Shown here piece by piece: positions 34,592 to 43,262 of a stretch of 44,768 nt of DNA (within the stretch, counting starts at the first letter, position 1; every line of letters starts with the position of its first letter). Made by a program: the position numbers and the translations under genes. The DNA lies in the IMG/VR virus record IMGVR_UViG_3300030117_003369, positions 64,695-109,462 of that record, one strand, 5' to 3'. The stretch comes from a virus. The notes below the pieces were generated by a model. It was given only the letters and a program-made list of their open reading frames with translations, did not search any database and was not told where the DNA came from.

Positions 34592-35623
34592 TCACCTACC
34601 GTATTCATCTAATTGCCTTAATGCATTAGGTCCGGGTGGAACAGTGCCGGGAGACATAGATTGTGGTGAAACAGGAGCATTACCGGGGCCTCCTAAAGTG
34701 AATGGTACCTCCGGCTCCGGCTCCGGCTCTTCTTGCTTAGGTCGCTCTACACCTGTTTCATTATCGTAATCCATGTTTTCAGAATTAGTAGCCATTGCAT
34801 CATCTCTTTTATCTTCTTCCTTCGCACTATGTGGAGATGAATTAACTCCTCCTGAAGCAGCAACGGAAGCAGCGTTATCTGCAGGACTAATTTGAGTTTG
34901 AGTTTCAGGAACAGTTGCCATTTGTTCTATTTGTTGATTGGCTATATTTCTATTTATTGTATTTTGAATATCAGGGGGTAGAGGTGCTAAGTCGCCACCA
35001 CCAACATTAGGCGCAGCAGCATTACTAACCGCTATCATTTGATTAGCCCTATCATCAGGAGTGTAACCCTCTATTGCAGGTTTACCTGAAAGTATATTTC
35101 TTAGGCTTTGACTCTCTACATTAGTAAACTGCCGACCTAACATATCAGCAACTTCATTCATTGACATACCGGGATAATTCATATTTGCAAACTCTTGGAA
35201 GCCTGCTAAATCTTGTGTGTCTCTATATGCATCTAAGCCTATTACATCAGCACCAGTTCTTTGTGCAAGATTTTGAAACCTACCTAACAGGGCCTGATTG
35301 TCTGCTATTCGTTTTTGCTCTTGCATCATAGGTCGTCTTTCTGCCTCTAACTTATCTCGTATCTTTTGCTGCGCTCTAAAGCGCATCTCATCTTTTTCTT
35401 CATCGGTCAACTGCCTTTTATGCTTACCTTCCATAAAATAACGCATAACGCTAAGTGGAACCCCTGCTAAATCAGCGGCACTTTGAATGGCTCCGGGTCT
35501 AGTTAGATTAATTGCTCCTTGAGTAGCGTCTAAACCTATTCTACCTGCTTGGCCCAACCTAGATTCCTTCGCCAACAAATCATCAGGAGATTCAACCGGA
35601 CCCTTTACAAATATTTTACCCAT
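34592..35623 (-). CDS. Unrecognised 343-aa protein upstream of terminase
   Basis: Start at ATG 35623 (GGCGGTG upstream); a TTG five codons earlier would overlap the neighbour. An N-terminal helical part includes YFMEGKHKRQLTDEEKDEMR and KIRDKLEAERRPMMQEQK. The second half is Pro/Ser/Glu-rich and likely disordered, with EPEPEPE. No family recognised. Tightly linked to terL, so perhaps a packaging or core protein, but this is a guess. Confidence 0.5.
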   Translation of the reverse strand: MGKIFVKGPVESPDDLLAKESRLGQAGRIGLDATQGAINLTRPGAIQSAADLAGVPLSVMRYFMEGKHKRQLTDEEKDEMRFRAQQKIRDKLEAERRPMMQEQKRIADNQALLGRFQNLAQRTGADVIGLDAYRDTQDLAGFQEFANMNYPGMSMNEVADMLGRQFTNVESQSLRNILSGKPAIEGYTPDDRANQMIAVSNAAAPNVGGGDLAPLPPDIQNTINRNIANQQIEQMATVPETQTQISPADNAASVAASGGVNSSPHSAKEEDKRDDAMATNSENMDYDNETGVERPKQEEPEPEPEVPFTLGGPGNAPVSPQSMSPGTVPPGPNALRQLDEYGR

Positions 35624-35624
35624 A

Positions 35625-37607
35625 TTATGCACCGCCAAATGTTACTTTAGTTGCTTTAACAATCAAAGGAGACACATTCCACTGCTTGGCTAGAACATTC
35701 CAGTCTCCCTTTGTAGCCATTATACCGTGAACATCTTGAGTTGTTAGACCCACAGATGTTGCAAACGAGCGAATATCATTGTAAGATTTCAAAGAGTAGC
35801 CTTTCTTAACATACTTCATTATTCTATCATCTTTAATTGCAGACATCATCTGTAAAGTTTCAAACGAAGTTAATATGTCATTAGGATTAACATAAGGTGT
35901 AGGTGCTTCAGCCATAAGACTCTGCGCAGGAGTTGCACTAAAGCCACTTAAATCTGTAGGAGCGCTTGCTGTTCTACTAAACGATTCTAATGCTCTGTTT
36001 TCCATTTCCAAAGGAGATGTTATGTGGGTTTCGTGACCGTGTAACTTATCCATAGTACTAACAAACCACTGAGAATAGTCAGGGATATCTCCGTGTTTAT
36101 CAGTTTGTAGCCCTTTACCATGTCCACGAATAGATTCATTCGCTGCCATAATTGGATCGGGATGGCCTTCAGCATGATGGTGATTGATTACTGCTTGGTG
36201 TAAAGCGTCTAAAGTTTGGAGTGCATTATTGATTCCTTTACCGCCACCAAACTTAGTAGCACCTAAGTTGCTTCTGACGGATTTTATGTGGTCTATAGCA
36301 TCGTCAGGTGACATGCCCAAAATATTTGAAGCAGCATCTCGTACTAATTTAGGCACTCCACCCATAGATGCTCTTGCAGGTGCACTAGCATAGGATTTAC
36401 CAGCACGGAACAACATAGTCATAATAGGTGCATCTTCTAATCCCGGTATAGCATCACTTTCATCAGTTTTAGGTTTGCCCGAAATGAAACTATCAGACTC
36501 TTGTCTACGAATAATTGATTCGGCCAAGGCTTTATCATCTGCTGTAATGTTTGGATTATCAGAGTTTATTATTTCATTTAACTTATTGATAATCGCAGGT
36601 GTCCTAGTAAGTGACCCCTCGCCAGTTGGTCTACCCGACACCTGCGGAATATGATAAGTGTGAGGAAGAACCAAACCTCCCGTATGACCTCTAGTTATAG
36701 CAGGTGCTACTTCAGGTGCCGCCTCATGCGGGACTTCTCTAAACTTGTTTACCTCTTGAAGTACATGGGGTGGCAAAACACCAGTCCTTACATGGTGGTG
36801 ATCTGCACTCCTTACACCTGTAACTTGACCCGAAGATATAGTTTGCAAACCCGGTGCATAACTCATGTAAGGTCCCATAAAATCATTGAACCCATCAAAG
36901 ATTCCCCTACCTGTATCTGAAATCCCAAACCTTTGCTCAAGTTGGTCGCCAACTGATTCTAACAAAGCCAATTCATTTTTCAAAGGATTGCGGGGTGAAT
37001 CAATAAAATCTGATGTGTCTGCTGAACTGTGTGCCACATCATCCTTTTTTCTATGTGCTGTGATAAGCGGAGGCAAACTAGCGGTCATTAGTTCACCAGT
37101 GTCAGGGTGATAAAAGTGAACTATACTTCTATCAGGGTGAGATGGGTCTACTCTATTAGGTAAAAATTGACTTTTAAGGCTGTCAGGAATGTAATCGCTT
37201 ACTGTGGTTGTTCTCCAATCAGGATGTTGGACTGGTGGTAAAATGTTAGGAGAGTTCAACCCCTCTCTGCGTATTACTTTTGAATTATGATGATTTATCA
37301 ACATACCAAAAATATCCTCGATGTCTTTCCTTGTAACTCTATCTTCTCCAAAGCCATTGATTCTTGCTAACGCCAAGGCTCTATTTATCATAGCATCTAT
37401 CAAGTGATAGTGTCCGTCTTTTTGTAACCCAGTAATTGGCCTGTCGATAGCATGGCCGAACTCATCCATTTCTACACCTTTGTGTTCATCGGTGTAATTA
37501 TCTTCCACGGGTATAATTGTGCCATCTTCATTTATCCTAACTCTGTATATGCTTTTGCGAATTAAATTGTCGCTAAACAATACAGAGCGAGGAGTTGTCT
37601 TAAACAT
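35625..37607 (-). CDS. Unrecognised 660-aa protein, His-rich
   Basis: ATG 37607 is behind AAGGG. The N-terminal part has FKTTPRSVLFSDNLIRKSI. A His-rich mid-region (ADHHHVRTG, VINHHHAEGH) follows. The C-terminus contains an HTH-like stretch (VGLTTQDVHGIMATKGDW, then AKQWNVSPLIVKA). No family recognised. It is packed between a disordered 378-aa gene and the 343-aa gene in the packaging block, and shares the charged, His-rich style of the 1939-aa protein. Confidence 0.5.
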   Translation of the reverse strand: MFKTTPRSVLFSDNLIRKSIYRVRINEDGTIIPVEDNYTDEHKGVEMDEFGHAIDRPITGLQKDGHYHLIDAMINRALALARINGFGEDRVTRKDIEDIFGMLINHHNSKVIRREGLNSPNILPPVQHPDWRTTTVSDYIPDSLKSQFLPNRVDPSHPDRSIVHFYHPDTGELMTASLPPLITAHRKKDDVAHSSADTSDFIDSPRNPLKNELALLESVGDQLEQRFGISDTGRGIFDGFNDFMGPYMSYAPGLQTISSGQVTGVRSADHHHVRTGVLPPHVLQEVNKFREVPHEAAPEVAPAITRGHTGGLVLPHTYHIPQVSGRPTGEGSLTRTPAIINKLNEIINSDNPNITADDKALAESIIRRQESDSFISGKPKTDESDAIPGLEDAPIMTMLFRAGKSYASAPARASMGGVPKLVRDAASNILGMSPDDAIDHIKSVRSNLGATKFGGGKGINNALQTLDALHQAVINHHHAEGHPDPIMAANESIRGHGKGLQTDKHGDIPDYSQWFVSTMDKLHGHETHITSPLEMENRALESFSRTASAPTDLSGFSATPAQSLMAEAPTPYVNPNDILTSFETLQMMSAIKDDRIMKYVKKGYSLKSYNDIRSFATSVGLTTQDVHGIMATKGDWNVLAKQWNVSPLIVKATKVTFGGA

Positions 37608-38743
37608 CAAGCGACCCTTCCTGAGTTTCTACCAAATGTCTTACCGGAGCCACCTGCGCCTTCACTTCTATTTTCGTGCCGTAACGCATCTGCTTGAATA
37701 CTTTCAGTAGCACCTTGCGGGTTGGTAGACATATTGCCATCACCCGGACCTGCTTCACCTATGCCTCCGGGGTCAGCCATCTTTAATCTGCGATCATCAA
37801 CTTTGTTTTTGAGTCTGCGAAGTAATCTGCGCAACTGGTTGAATCGCATGTAATCCATCTTTTTGCGAACTGCGCTTACATCCTGCTTCAAAGAATCGAC
37901 TGATGCCAACTTCATGCTTGGCTCACTGGGTTCCTTTGGTATTTTTGGAGGCGTTGGCTTACCAACAGGTTTAGGTCTTTCACCACGCATTGGGCGCATC
38001 TGCATACCCTTTGGCATTTCTATACCACCTTGTAATCTACGAGCATCTTGTGTACCAAGTGTCTGTTGGTACTTTTCAGGAAACAATGTAACAGGTTGAG
38101 TAGTTTGTCTGTGACCCCTGTGCAATGCCAACGGCGATTCGTTAAGCCCACCTTTTTCTGAAGGATGACCTAATGCACTTGCTACACGCTTTGCTCTCAT
38201 TTCACTAATTTTGTCAACCTTACTTCTCCCGAATGGTGTAGTTTCCATTTGGGGTTGAGTCCAAGGTTTCTTTTCTTTCAAAAGACTAGACCAAGCATCA
38301 GCCATCGGCTCTCCAGTAGCGATATTAGCAATAGTCTGCTGGCCGAATGGTTGGTTGACTTGTGCACCCAATGCTTGGCTGACATCAGGGCTACCCTGTC
38401 CGGGCATACCTGTCATTTGTGAAATCTCTGCACCAACCGCATTTTCATTATCATCGTCCATGATTGGTTGGTCTTGGTCCATGCCCTCCATACCCGGAGG
38501 TAAGTCAGGTTTAGGCTCTACAGTTTCTAATCTGAGATGCGGTAAGTCTTTGACTTTCTGCGCATTTTCTTTTTCTGCTTGGAGTTTATCTTTACGCCGC
38601 TCATTAGATTCAGGATCGCCAACACCGTGCCTGAAACTCTCCTCATCTTCGGAGTTAGCAGTGTACATATGAGATGATTCAGATTTTGGATTGTACATTC
38701 GGGTATCTGACCCTGTTGACATTCCTCCGGTTCCACTTGGCAT
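37607..38743 (-). CDS. Unrecognised disordered 378-aa protein
   Basis: Gly/Pro/Gln/Met-rich and mostly disordered, with basic clusters (FNQLRRLLRRLKNKVDDRRLK, MRPMRGERPKP). ATG at 38743. No catalytic or metal motif seen. It lies between the candidate small terminase subunit and other packaging-block genes and may be a scaffold-like or ejected protein. Confidence 0.45.
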   Translation of the reverse strand: MPSGTGGMSTGSDTRMYNPKSESSHMYTANSEDEESFRHGVGDPESNERRKDKLQAEKENAQKVKDLPHLRLETVEPKPDLPPGMEGMDQDQPIMDDDNENAVGAEISQMTGMPGQGSPDVSQALGAQVNQPFGQQTIANIATGEPMADAWSSLLKEKKPWTQPQMETTPFGRSKVDKISEMRAKRVASALGHPSEKGGLNESPLALHRGHRQTTQPVTLFPEKYQQTLGTQDARRLQGGIEMPKGMQMRPMRGERPKPVGKPTPPKIPKEPSEPSMKLASVDSLKQDVSAVRKKMDYMRFNQLRRLLRRLKNKVDDRRLKMADPGGIGEAGPGDGNMSTNPQGATESIQADALRHENRSEGAGGSGKTFGRNSGRVA

Positions 38744-38744
38744 T

Positions 38745-39446
38745 TCAAATCACATCCAGTATATTCTCATCTAGTTCGCCGTCAGCCTGAGATAATAACT
38801 TTTCTTTGACTCTCTTCCAAGTTTCAGGACTTTCTTTACCTAACTCAACCTTCAAGATATTGATTGTATTGTTAGCAACTGCCTTGTTTGGCTCGGACCA
38901 AGTTTCTTGGAACTTGTGTAAATCCTTGAGAGTTTCTCTGACTTCTTTGTGAAGTTTCACCATGTCGGATATAACGCCGTCATCGTGAAGGCTAGTTTCA
39001 TCCATGTACTGTGCCAACTTGCCATTCAAAGTTTGTACATTGTTTCTTAGAATGTCTACTTCTTCTCCGACCTTTACTGCTACTACTGCAGTTGCACTTC
39101 GCTTGACAAGTGGTTGGAAGTGATTCTTCATATGTTTGTAAACTAACTCTTCGCTGCAATCTAACTCTGCTGCGATTTCTTCAGTAGTAGTTTCATCTTC
39201 AAAGTATGCAACTTCGTATGCTCTGCGATTATCGCTGGTACAAACTACGCATGTGTGGTTAGCAGAGTCACTATAACTGCCCATGTGATTTCTTACATGG
39301 CGCTCTGTAGTATTAGTTCGCCAACCCATATCCTTGTCCAACAGCCTCGGTTCTATAGAACCATCAGCCAGCCCACTTTCAAGTCTATCACGCTCTTCGT
39401 GTTGGCACAAAGGACACGATCTCTTAGTTTGGCGCTCGCCTCCCAT
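38745..39446 (-). CDS. Zinc-HTH protein, candidate small terminase subunit
   Basis: 233 aa from ATG 39446. A longer frame starting at 39692 runs antisense through the plus-strand gene and its N-terminal part is very likely a shadow. Two tandem modules each have CxxC, a 36-residue loop, and HxxxH: C11/C14/H50/H54 and C66/C69/H105/H109. Each encloses a helix-turn-helix-like segment (TTTEEIAAELDCSEELVYKH in the second). Helical C-terminus with VRETLKDLHKFQETW. DNA-binding zinc/HTH proteins with long helical tails act as small terminase subunits in many phages. It precedes terL in the same operon, but with three genes between. No good ribosome site lies before 39446, so the exact start is uncertain. 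Confidence 0.55.
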   Translation of the reverse strand: MGGERQTKRSCPLCQHEERDRLESGLADGSIEPRLLDKDMGWRTNTTERHVRNHMGSYSDSANHTCVVCTSDNRRAYEVAYFEDETTTEEIAAELDCSEELVYKHMKNHFQPLVKRSATAVVAVKVGEEVDILRNNVQTLNGKLAQYMDETSLHDDGVISDMVKLHKEVRETLKDLHKFQETWSEPNKAVANNTINILKVELGKESPETWKRVKEKLLSQADGELDENILDVI

Positions 39447-39501
39447 ACAAAGCGCCAAGCATACACCATGGATAATGGTTTTGTAGAATGAGGTTGACGG
39501 A

Positions 39502-39846
39502 ATGGACATGAGATTACCCCGTGCGACACCTAAAATCATGGGCGTACCCGTATCTATAGACACTGCAAAAAACCTAACTAAAGCAGGCAGGGATATATTC
39601 TTGAGAAGGTTCGTACCTGATGATGTCAAACAACTAAGAATGGACATCTGTATGGTGTGCCCAAGTTGGCAACACACTAGTAATCGATGCACAGAGTGCG
39701 GCTGTCAAATGAAAGTCAAAGTATCATTGAGATCTAGTGAGTGCCCACTCAAAAAATGGGGCAGGCATAATGACTCATTAGACATTAGAGATACGGGAAT
39801 AGACACTACCAAGCATAAAGAAGGCACCGAAGAGTCCAGCGACTAA
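39502..39846 (+). CDS. Small Cys-rich zinc-binding protein on the opposite strand
   Basis: 114 aa, the only convincing plus-strand gene. It has GAGGTTGA eight bases upstream. Cysteines C50/C53 (CMVC), C63/C66/C68 (CTECGC) and C81 (ECPLKKW) form a compact zinc-ribbon-like motif ending in CP..KW, a pattern common in small uncharacterised phage proteins. It starts with a basic stretch (RLPRATPKIMG) and ends with a charged tail. It lies back-to-back with the zinc-HTH gene and converges with the 79-aa membrane gene, overlapping it by 69 nt antisense. An independent promoter is implied. It may be an accessory gene (moron). Function unknown. Confidence 0.6.
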   Translation: MDMRLPRATPKIMGVPVSIDTAKNLTKAGRDIFLRRFVPDDVKQLRMDICMVCPSWQHTSNRCTECGCQMKVKVSLRSSECPLKKWGRHNDSLDIRDTGIDTTKHKEGTEESSD

Positions 39847-40017
39847 GTAAGCCATAGTGTCACTAGACAAATCACTAGAGCCAGTGAGCATAATTATTCC
39901 TAAAGTTACGATAACCGAAAGTAACTGTACCATTACCATATCGACAATTACACTTTTCTTTGGCGCAAATATAGCCATAGTGCTACTTGCAAATCCTATC
40001 ATTGACCTATCTATCAT
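39778..40017 (-). CDS. Small two-helix membrane protein, 79 aa
   Basis: Two hydrophobic helices: about 22-45 (SVIVDMVMVQLLSVIVTLGI) and 54-75 (MAYLVAGLFGAFFMLGSVYS). It starts at ATG 40017, sharing one base with the previous stop (TAATG). The 3' end overlaps the plus-strand gene. Size, paired helices and coupling to an upstream gene suggest a small membrane protein; holin-like folds have this layout, but nothing proves lysis function. Confidence 0.5.
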   Translation of the reverse strand: MIDRSMIGFASSTMAIFAPKKSVIVDMVMVQLLSVIVTLGIIMLTGSSDLSSDTMAYLVAGLFGAFFMLGSVYSRISNV

Positions 40018-40661
40018 TATCTCATCCCCATCATTTTGCCCATGAATTGACCGGCACTACCGCTGACCTTATTCATAAATCCTTCATCTTGCAATGCTGC
40101 ATTCAAAGCACCACCCATCATACTCTGCTGAGCAAGAGCAGCAATCTGCTGCTGCTGCATTTCTGCTTGTTGAATATTTTGCTGACTTGCCATCTGCAAA
40201 GCGTTGAATTGACCTGTCACATTTTCTGCACTCATAGTTTGAAGATTAGTTGGTAAAGAAGTAATGTCCATCTTCATTGTGCCGTCATCATCATTAATGA
40301 CAAAGGTTGCATTCTTCAAAATCTCTAACACTGAAAAACTAACAAGGTCATTGAGTAACTGAAGCATAGTAGCCATCTGTGCACTACCGATGAACCTATC
40401 CATAGGTGCTAAAGTTTTCATTAAAGCAAGTTGTATTTCTGCTTCGCTTGGGGGAGTCATAGGTTGACCCATCATTCCCATTTGCTGTTGGTTCATTCCC
40501 ATACCTGTCATGAAACCTTGTGCCATTCCATTTTGAGCAAAGCCTTGTTGCTGTTGCGGAGCAAACGGATTTGCAAAATTAGATTGAGCACTAGGCTGTG
40601 CATTAACACCTAATGACAAGGCCCCGTTTTGTTGCGTGTTATTGTTTCCAAATAGTCCCAT
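40017..40661 (-). CDS. Gln/Met-rich protein, 214 aa
   Basis: ATG 40661 has AGGTGA upstream. The N-terminal third is low-complexity (Gln, Asn, Met, Phe-rich: GMAQGFMTGMGMNQQQMGMM). Middle: MDRFIGSAQMATMLQLLNDLV, helical with a TFVINDDDGTMKMDI strand. C-terminus again Gln/Met/Ala-rich (NIQQAEMQQQQIAALAQQ). No family recognised. It belongs to the GTPase/membrane cassette by coupling and spacing. Possibly an oligomerising or condensate-like factor, which is speculation. Confidence 0.45.
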   Translation of the reverse strand: MGLFGNNNTQQNGALSLGVNAQPSAQSNFANPFAPQQQQGFAQNGMAQGFMTGMGMNQQQMGMMGQPMTPPSEAEIQLALMKTLAPMDRFIGSAQMATMLQLLNDLVSFSVLEILKNATFVINDDDGTMKMDITSLPTNLQTMSAENVTGQFNALQMASQQNIQQAEMQQQQIAALAQQSMMGGALNAALQDEGFMNKVSGSAGQFMGKMMGMR

Positions 40662-40671
40662 TTTTATTCAC

Positions 40672-41670
40672 CTATTGCTGTGGTAACTGCATCTGCTCTG
40701 CTGGTGCCACTACCTCTGAGTTGATAACTCCATTGTCTACTGCTTGCGCTTGCATTATTCCAAGATTTGTAATTGCATCTGCCAGCGTTGGTTGCTGTGC
40801 AAGTATCTCCTGTTGGAATAATCTCAAATCAAATACAATCATTGTAACATCATTTATTCCTGTTTTAGGATTCTTGTAGTGAAGCAAACTGATACCGGGT
40901 TGAGATTTAGAATCTTTTTCTAATTCTACAAAGAACGGCTCATATTTCTTTAGCATCTCAGGAGTGTTGTCTTTCTTTTTTATGATTGAAATAGGCACAG
41001 CAATAGTACTGACACCCTTCTTTACCATCTCCTTCATACCCAACTTGGTCTTACTGTGATCTTTGTCAGCCTCTGATTCCCATTTGCAGAGAAGATGGTA
41101 AAGATGAAGATGCTCAGGACAGTATGTACCTTTCATTTTACGACCATTAGTAACTTGTTCCCTTGCAACAAATGGCTCAGGAGTTTGAGTTACAGGGTTT
41201 CTCCAATACAAGTCCCACAAACTCTTACCAGTTTCTTCATCACATATTTTTGCATAAAGATTGTCGTACTTGATTAACTCTTCACAATTACAACCATCAA
41301 CTACACACAAGTTGGTCTGCCTATTGTAGCGAAACTTGCGCCCCCATATCCAGCGAATAGGATTATACCATGCTCGCTTTGTAGGAGTTAGTAACTTCCT
41401 TGCTTGTTTGATATCTTGCTTTCTTGCTTTTCTTGGGTCAGGGTTTCTACTAGGGTAGAAATTAACCTTTGGGACTTCTATATTCTGCTTAGTTGCAGCA
41501 TCAGCCATAGCCTGTTGAGCCGCTTGCATTTCAAGCAACTGCTCGTGACTTGCGTTACCTTGTTGCCCCAGCGCTATCAAATGCGCATCGCTCATATTTG
41601 CTAAGTTGACATCACTTTTCGGTATTCTACCGGAGCCACCAAAACCAAAGTTCATTACCATATTCATCAC
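40672..41670 (-). CDS. Cys/His-containing protein of the GTPase cassette, 332 aa
   Basis: It opens at GTG 41670; a nearby ATG may be the true start. A helical part has LLEMQAAQQAMADAA. A basic segment includes KARKQDIKQARKLLTPTKRAW. Cys/His residues group in CVVDGCNCEEL, CDEE and YCPEHLHLYHLLCKW, consistent with a metal site. The C-terminal half is alpha/beta with GINDVTMIVFDLRLF. No family recognised. It is directly downstream of the GTPase (separated by 1 nt), so they may act together. Confidence 0.5.
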   Translation of the reverse strand: MMNMVMNFGFGGSGRIPKSDVNLANMSDAHLIALGQQGNASHEQLLEMQAAQQAMADAATKQNIEVPKVNFYPSRNPDPRKARKQDIKQARKLLTPTKRAWYNPIRWIWGRKFRYNRQTNLCVVDGCNCEELIKYDNLYAKICDEETGKSLWDLYWRNPVTQTPEPFVAREQVTNGRKMKGTYCPEHLHLYHLLCKWESEADKDHSKTKLGMKEMVKKGVSTIAVPISIIKKKDNTPEMLKKYEPFFVELEKDSKSQPGISLLHYKNPKTGINDVTMIVFDLRLFQQEILAQQPTLADAITNLGIMQAQAVDNGVINSEVVAPAEQMQLPQQ

Positions 41671-41671
41671 T

Positions 41672-42394
41672 TCACATTGTCAGTACATCTATTAATGTAT
41701 TCTCTACATTCCAACCAATTTTAGTAGCCATCATACCTCTTCGTGTAGGTATTCCGGCCTTTTGTAATCTAATTAAATCATCTCTAAAGGGGTCAAACAT
41801 CTTGTGTTCACCCAGTCGCTGCTGTTGCCAAAGAACATTCGCCTGCTCATCCCACCACTGGTCTGCTTTGTTAGCCACTAACATAATTACCTTTGGACAA
41901 TACTTCTTGCCTCTAAGCCAAGAACGAAAATTGCGATACCTATATTGGCGATGAAGTATAGCGTCTACTAAATATTTGAATCCACCAACAGCCTGTAGTG
42001 CTGCTTCTCCACCTTTGGTTGACCGATTATCAAACATAAAAATCACAGCCTCCACATTACGATTAACCATATCGTCTATCCAAAGATTCCAAAATCTTTC
42101 ATCGCCACCAAGGTCTGCGGAGTAGACTACACGCTTGTCACCCTTCCAACTAACACGCTTTCTAGTCGGGCGTGGCAACAAGAATCGATTAAGACCGGGT
42201 ACTCTAAAATGCTTAGTGCGCTCATCTTCAGGTATGTCCTCCATCTCTCCGGGTGTAGTCATGTACCGATCGAGTGTAGTCTTACCAGTCATAGGTGGGC
42301 CGTATACTCCGACCTTTCTCGGAACCCAATAGTGGTAAAGTTCACGAGCGAAAACCATACCACCCACAAGTGCAGAGCCACCCATTGCTGACAT
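41672..42394 (-). CDS. Arf/Ras-superfamily small GTPase
   Basis: 240 aa. ATG 42394 has TAGGTGAT upstream. GTPase motifs in order: G1 P-loop GPPMTGKTT (32-40, G32/G37/K38/T39), a candidate G2 threonine at T46/T47 (MTTPGE), G3 DLGG (94-97, in YSADLGGDERFWNLW, close to the Arf/SRbeta W/DxGG pattern), G4 NKAD (175-178) and G5-like ATK (223-225). The N-terminus (ALVGGMVFAREL) is hydrophobic, as in membrane-anchored Arf/SRbeta types. It binds and hydrolyses GTP, most likely at a membrane. It lies in a cassette with two membrane proteins just upstream. Such GTPases are rare in viral genomes; the cellular target is unknown. Confidence 0.7.
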   Translation of the reverse strand: MSAMGGSALVGGMVFARELYHYWVPRKVGVYGPPMTGKTTLDRYMTTPGEMEDIPEDERTKHFRVPGLNRFLLPRPTRKRVSWKGDKRVVYSADLGGDERFWNLWIDDMVNRNVEAVIFMFDNRSTKGGEAALQAVGGFKYLVDAILHRQYRYRNFRSWLRGKKYCPKVIMLVANKADQWWDEQANVLWQQQRLGEHKMFDPFRDDLIRLQKAGIPTRRGMMATKIGWNVENTLIDVLTM

Positions 42395-42402
42395 GTTATC
42401 AC

Positions 42403-42651
42403 CTAATCAAAAATGGCATTAGACCATTCTGCTAATTTATTCTTCAACCAATTACCACTAGATTCCCATAGGTTCCAATCAGTATAGTACTCAAAGGCAC
42501 TTACAACAAACGCAGTAGTTGTTGAAAAGATTAACACTTTAATCCAACCCATGCCTCTTTCATACGCTACATCTACAGTGTTAGCAATGTGCATACTCCT
42601 CAAAGTTTCCTCTACAGCATCGTCAGAAGGAGTTTTGAAGATGCGGCCCAA
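42403..42651 (-). CDS. Small single-span membrane protein, 82 aa
   Basis: It starts at TTG 42651 with GGAGTGAT placed well upstream. One hydrophobic stretch at about 36-56 (WIKVLIFSTTTAFVVSAF), and a short amphipathic C-terminus (SSGNWLKNKLAEWSNAIF). It is directly upstream of the GTPase. A membrane partner or anchor for the GTPase is possible. No family recognised. Confidence 0.5.
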   Translation of the reverse strand: MGRIFKTPSDDAVEETLRSMHIANTVDVAYERGMGWIKVLIFSTTTAFVVSAFEYYTDWNLWESSGNWLKNKLAEWSNAIFD

Positions 42652-42657
42652 GAAGAA

Positions 42658-43218
42658 TCACTCCTTCTTTTTGAACTTGCCATCAGAGCCACGCACTCTT
42701 TTTGGCTTATCTTCATTAAAGTCTAAACCTAAATTGATAGGAGTCTTTTCTTCTATAGAAGTATTAGGCATGAAGTCTGAATAGTTTGAAGGAGGTTGTG
42801 TCATTCTTTGTTGTACCCAAGGAGGCGTCTTGCCGGGGTTATCCTCCATCCACTTTAGTTCAGCCTCAAGTTGTGCCTCTTGCATACGCATTTCCATATC
42901 TTGTCGGCGGCTATCGAAGTTGACCTCCATAGTACGGTATCGATTTCTGCGTTCTCTCTCCATAGCGGCGAGCCTTGCCTTTTCGTCCATGCCCTGTTGG
43001 AAAAACATCTTGAAAAGATAGTAAGCAAGTCCTTGCACAGCGAATGCAGCCATCGAATATGTTACTCCATTAACCATAGGATCGTTCAAGTCAATCCAAA
43101 GTTCAGCGTTGAAGATACCAACTGCTAATCCAATAGACATGGATTGCATTAGGATTAATCCCATCAATCGTATTTCACTTTGGTCGTGTTCAGGTATAGG
43201 TGTAGAAGTGCTCAACAT
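42658..43218 (-). CDS. Two-span membrane protein with coiled coil, 186 aa
   Basis: ATG 43218 has GAGAGGGAC upstream. Hydrophobic helices at about 18-38 (LMGLILMQSMSIGLAVGIF) and 50-73 (GVTYSMAAFAVQGLAYYLF). Then a charged coiled coil at about 74-125 (MDEKARLAAMERERRNRYR, RRQDMEMRMQEAQLEAELK). The Lys-rich end carries KRVRGSDGKFKKKE. This first gene of the cassette could be an adaptor presenting a coiled coil to the cytoplasm. The family is not recognised. Confidence 0.55.
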   Translation of the reverse strand: MLSTSTPIPEHDQSEIRLMGLILMQSMSIGLAVGIFNAELWIDLNDPMVNGVTYSMAAFAVQGLAYYLFKMFFQQGMDEKARLAAMERERRNRYRTMEVNFDSRRQDMEMRMQEAQLEAELKWMEDNPGKTPPWVQQRMTQPPSNYSDFMPNTSIEEKTPINLGLDFNEDKPKRVRGSDGKFKKKE

Positions 43219-43243
43219 AAAGGTCCCTCTCTGTTACGGGGAA

Positions 43244-43249
43244 ATTATA
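43244..43249 (-). promoter_or_regulatory. Candidate promoter element (TATAAT) of the GTPase cassette
   Basis: On the minus strand ACTATAATTT lies about 28 nt upstream of ATG 43218. This fits a bacterial -10 or an archaeal TATA box, and the gap it sits in also separates the 424-aa gene from the cassette. No clear -35 is seen. Weak support. Confidence 0.3.
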
Positions 43250-43262
43250 GTATCACATAAAT

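Noticed and set aside
39447-39692. N-terminal extension of the zinc-HTH gene
   Set aside because: It is antisense to the zinc-binding plus-strand gene, has no ribosome site and does not look like a protein domain.
39778-40017. Calling the 79-aa membrane gene a holin
   Set aside because: Only the two-helix layout supports it; no endolysin was seen nearby.
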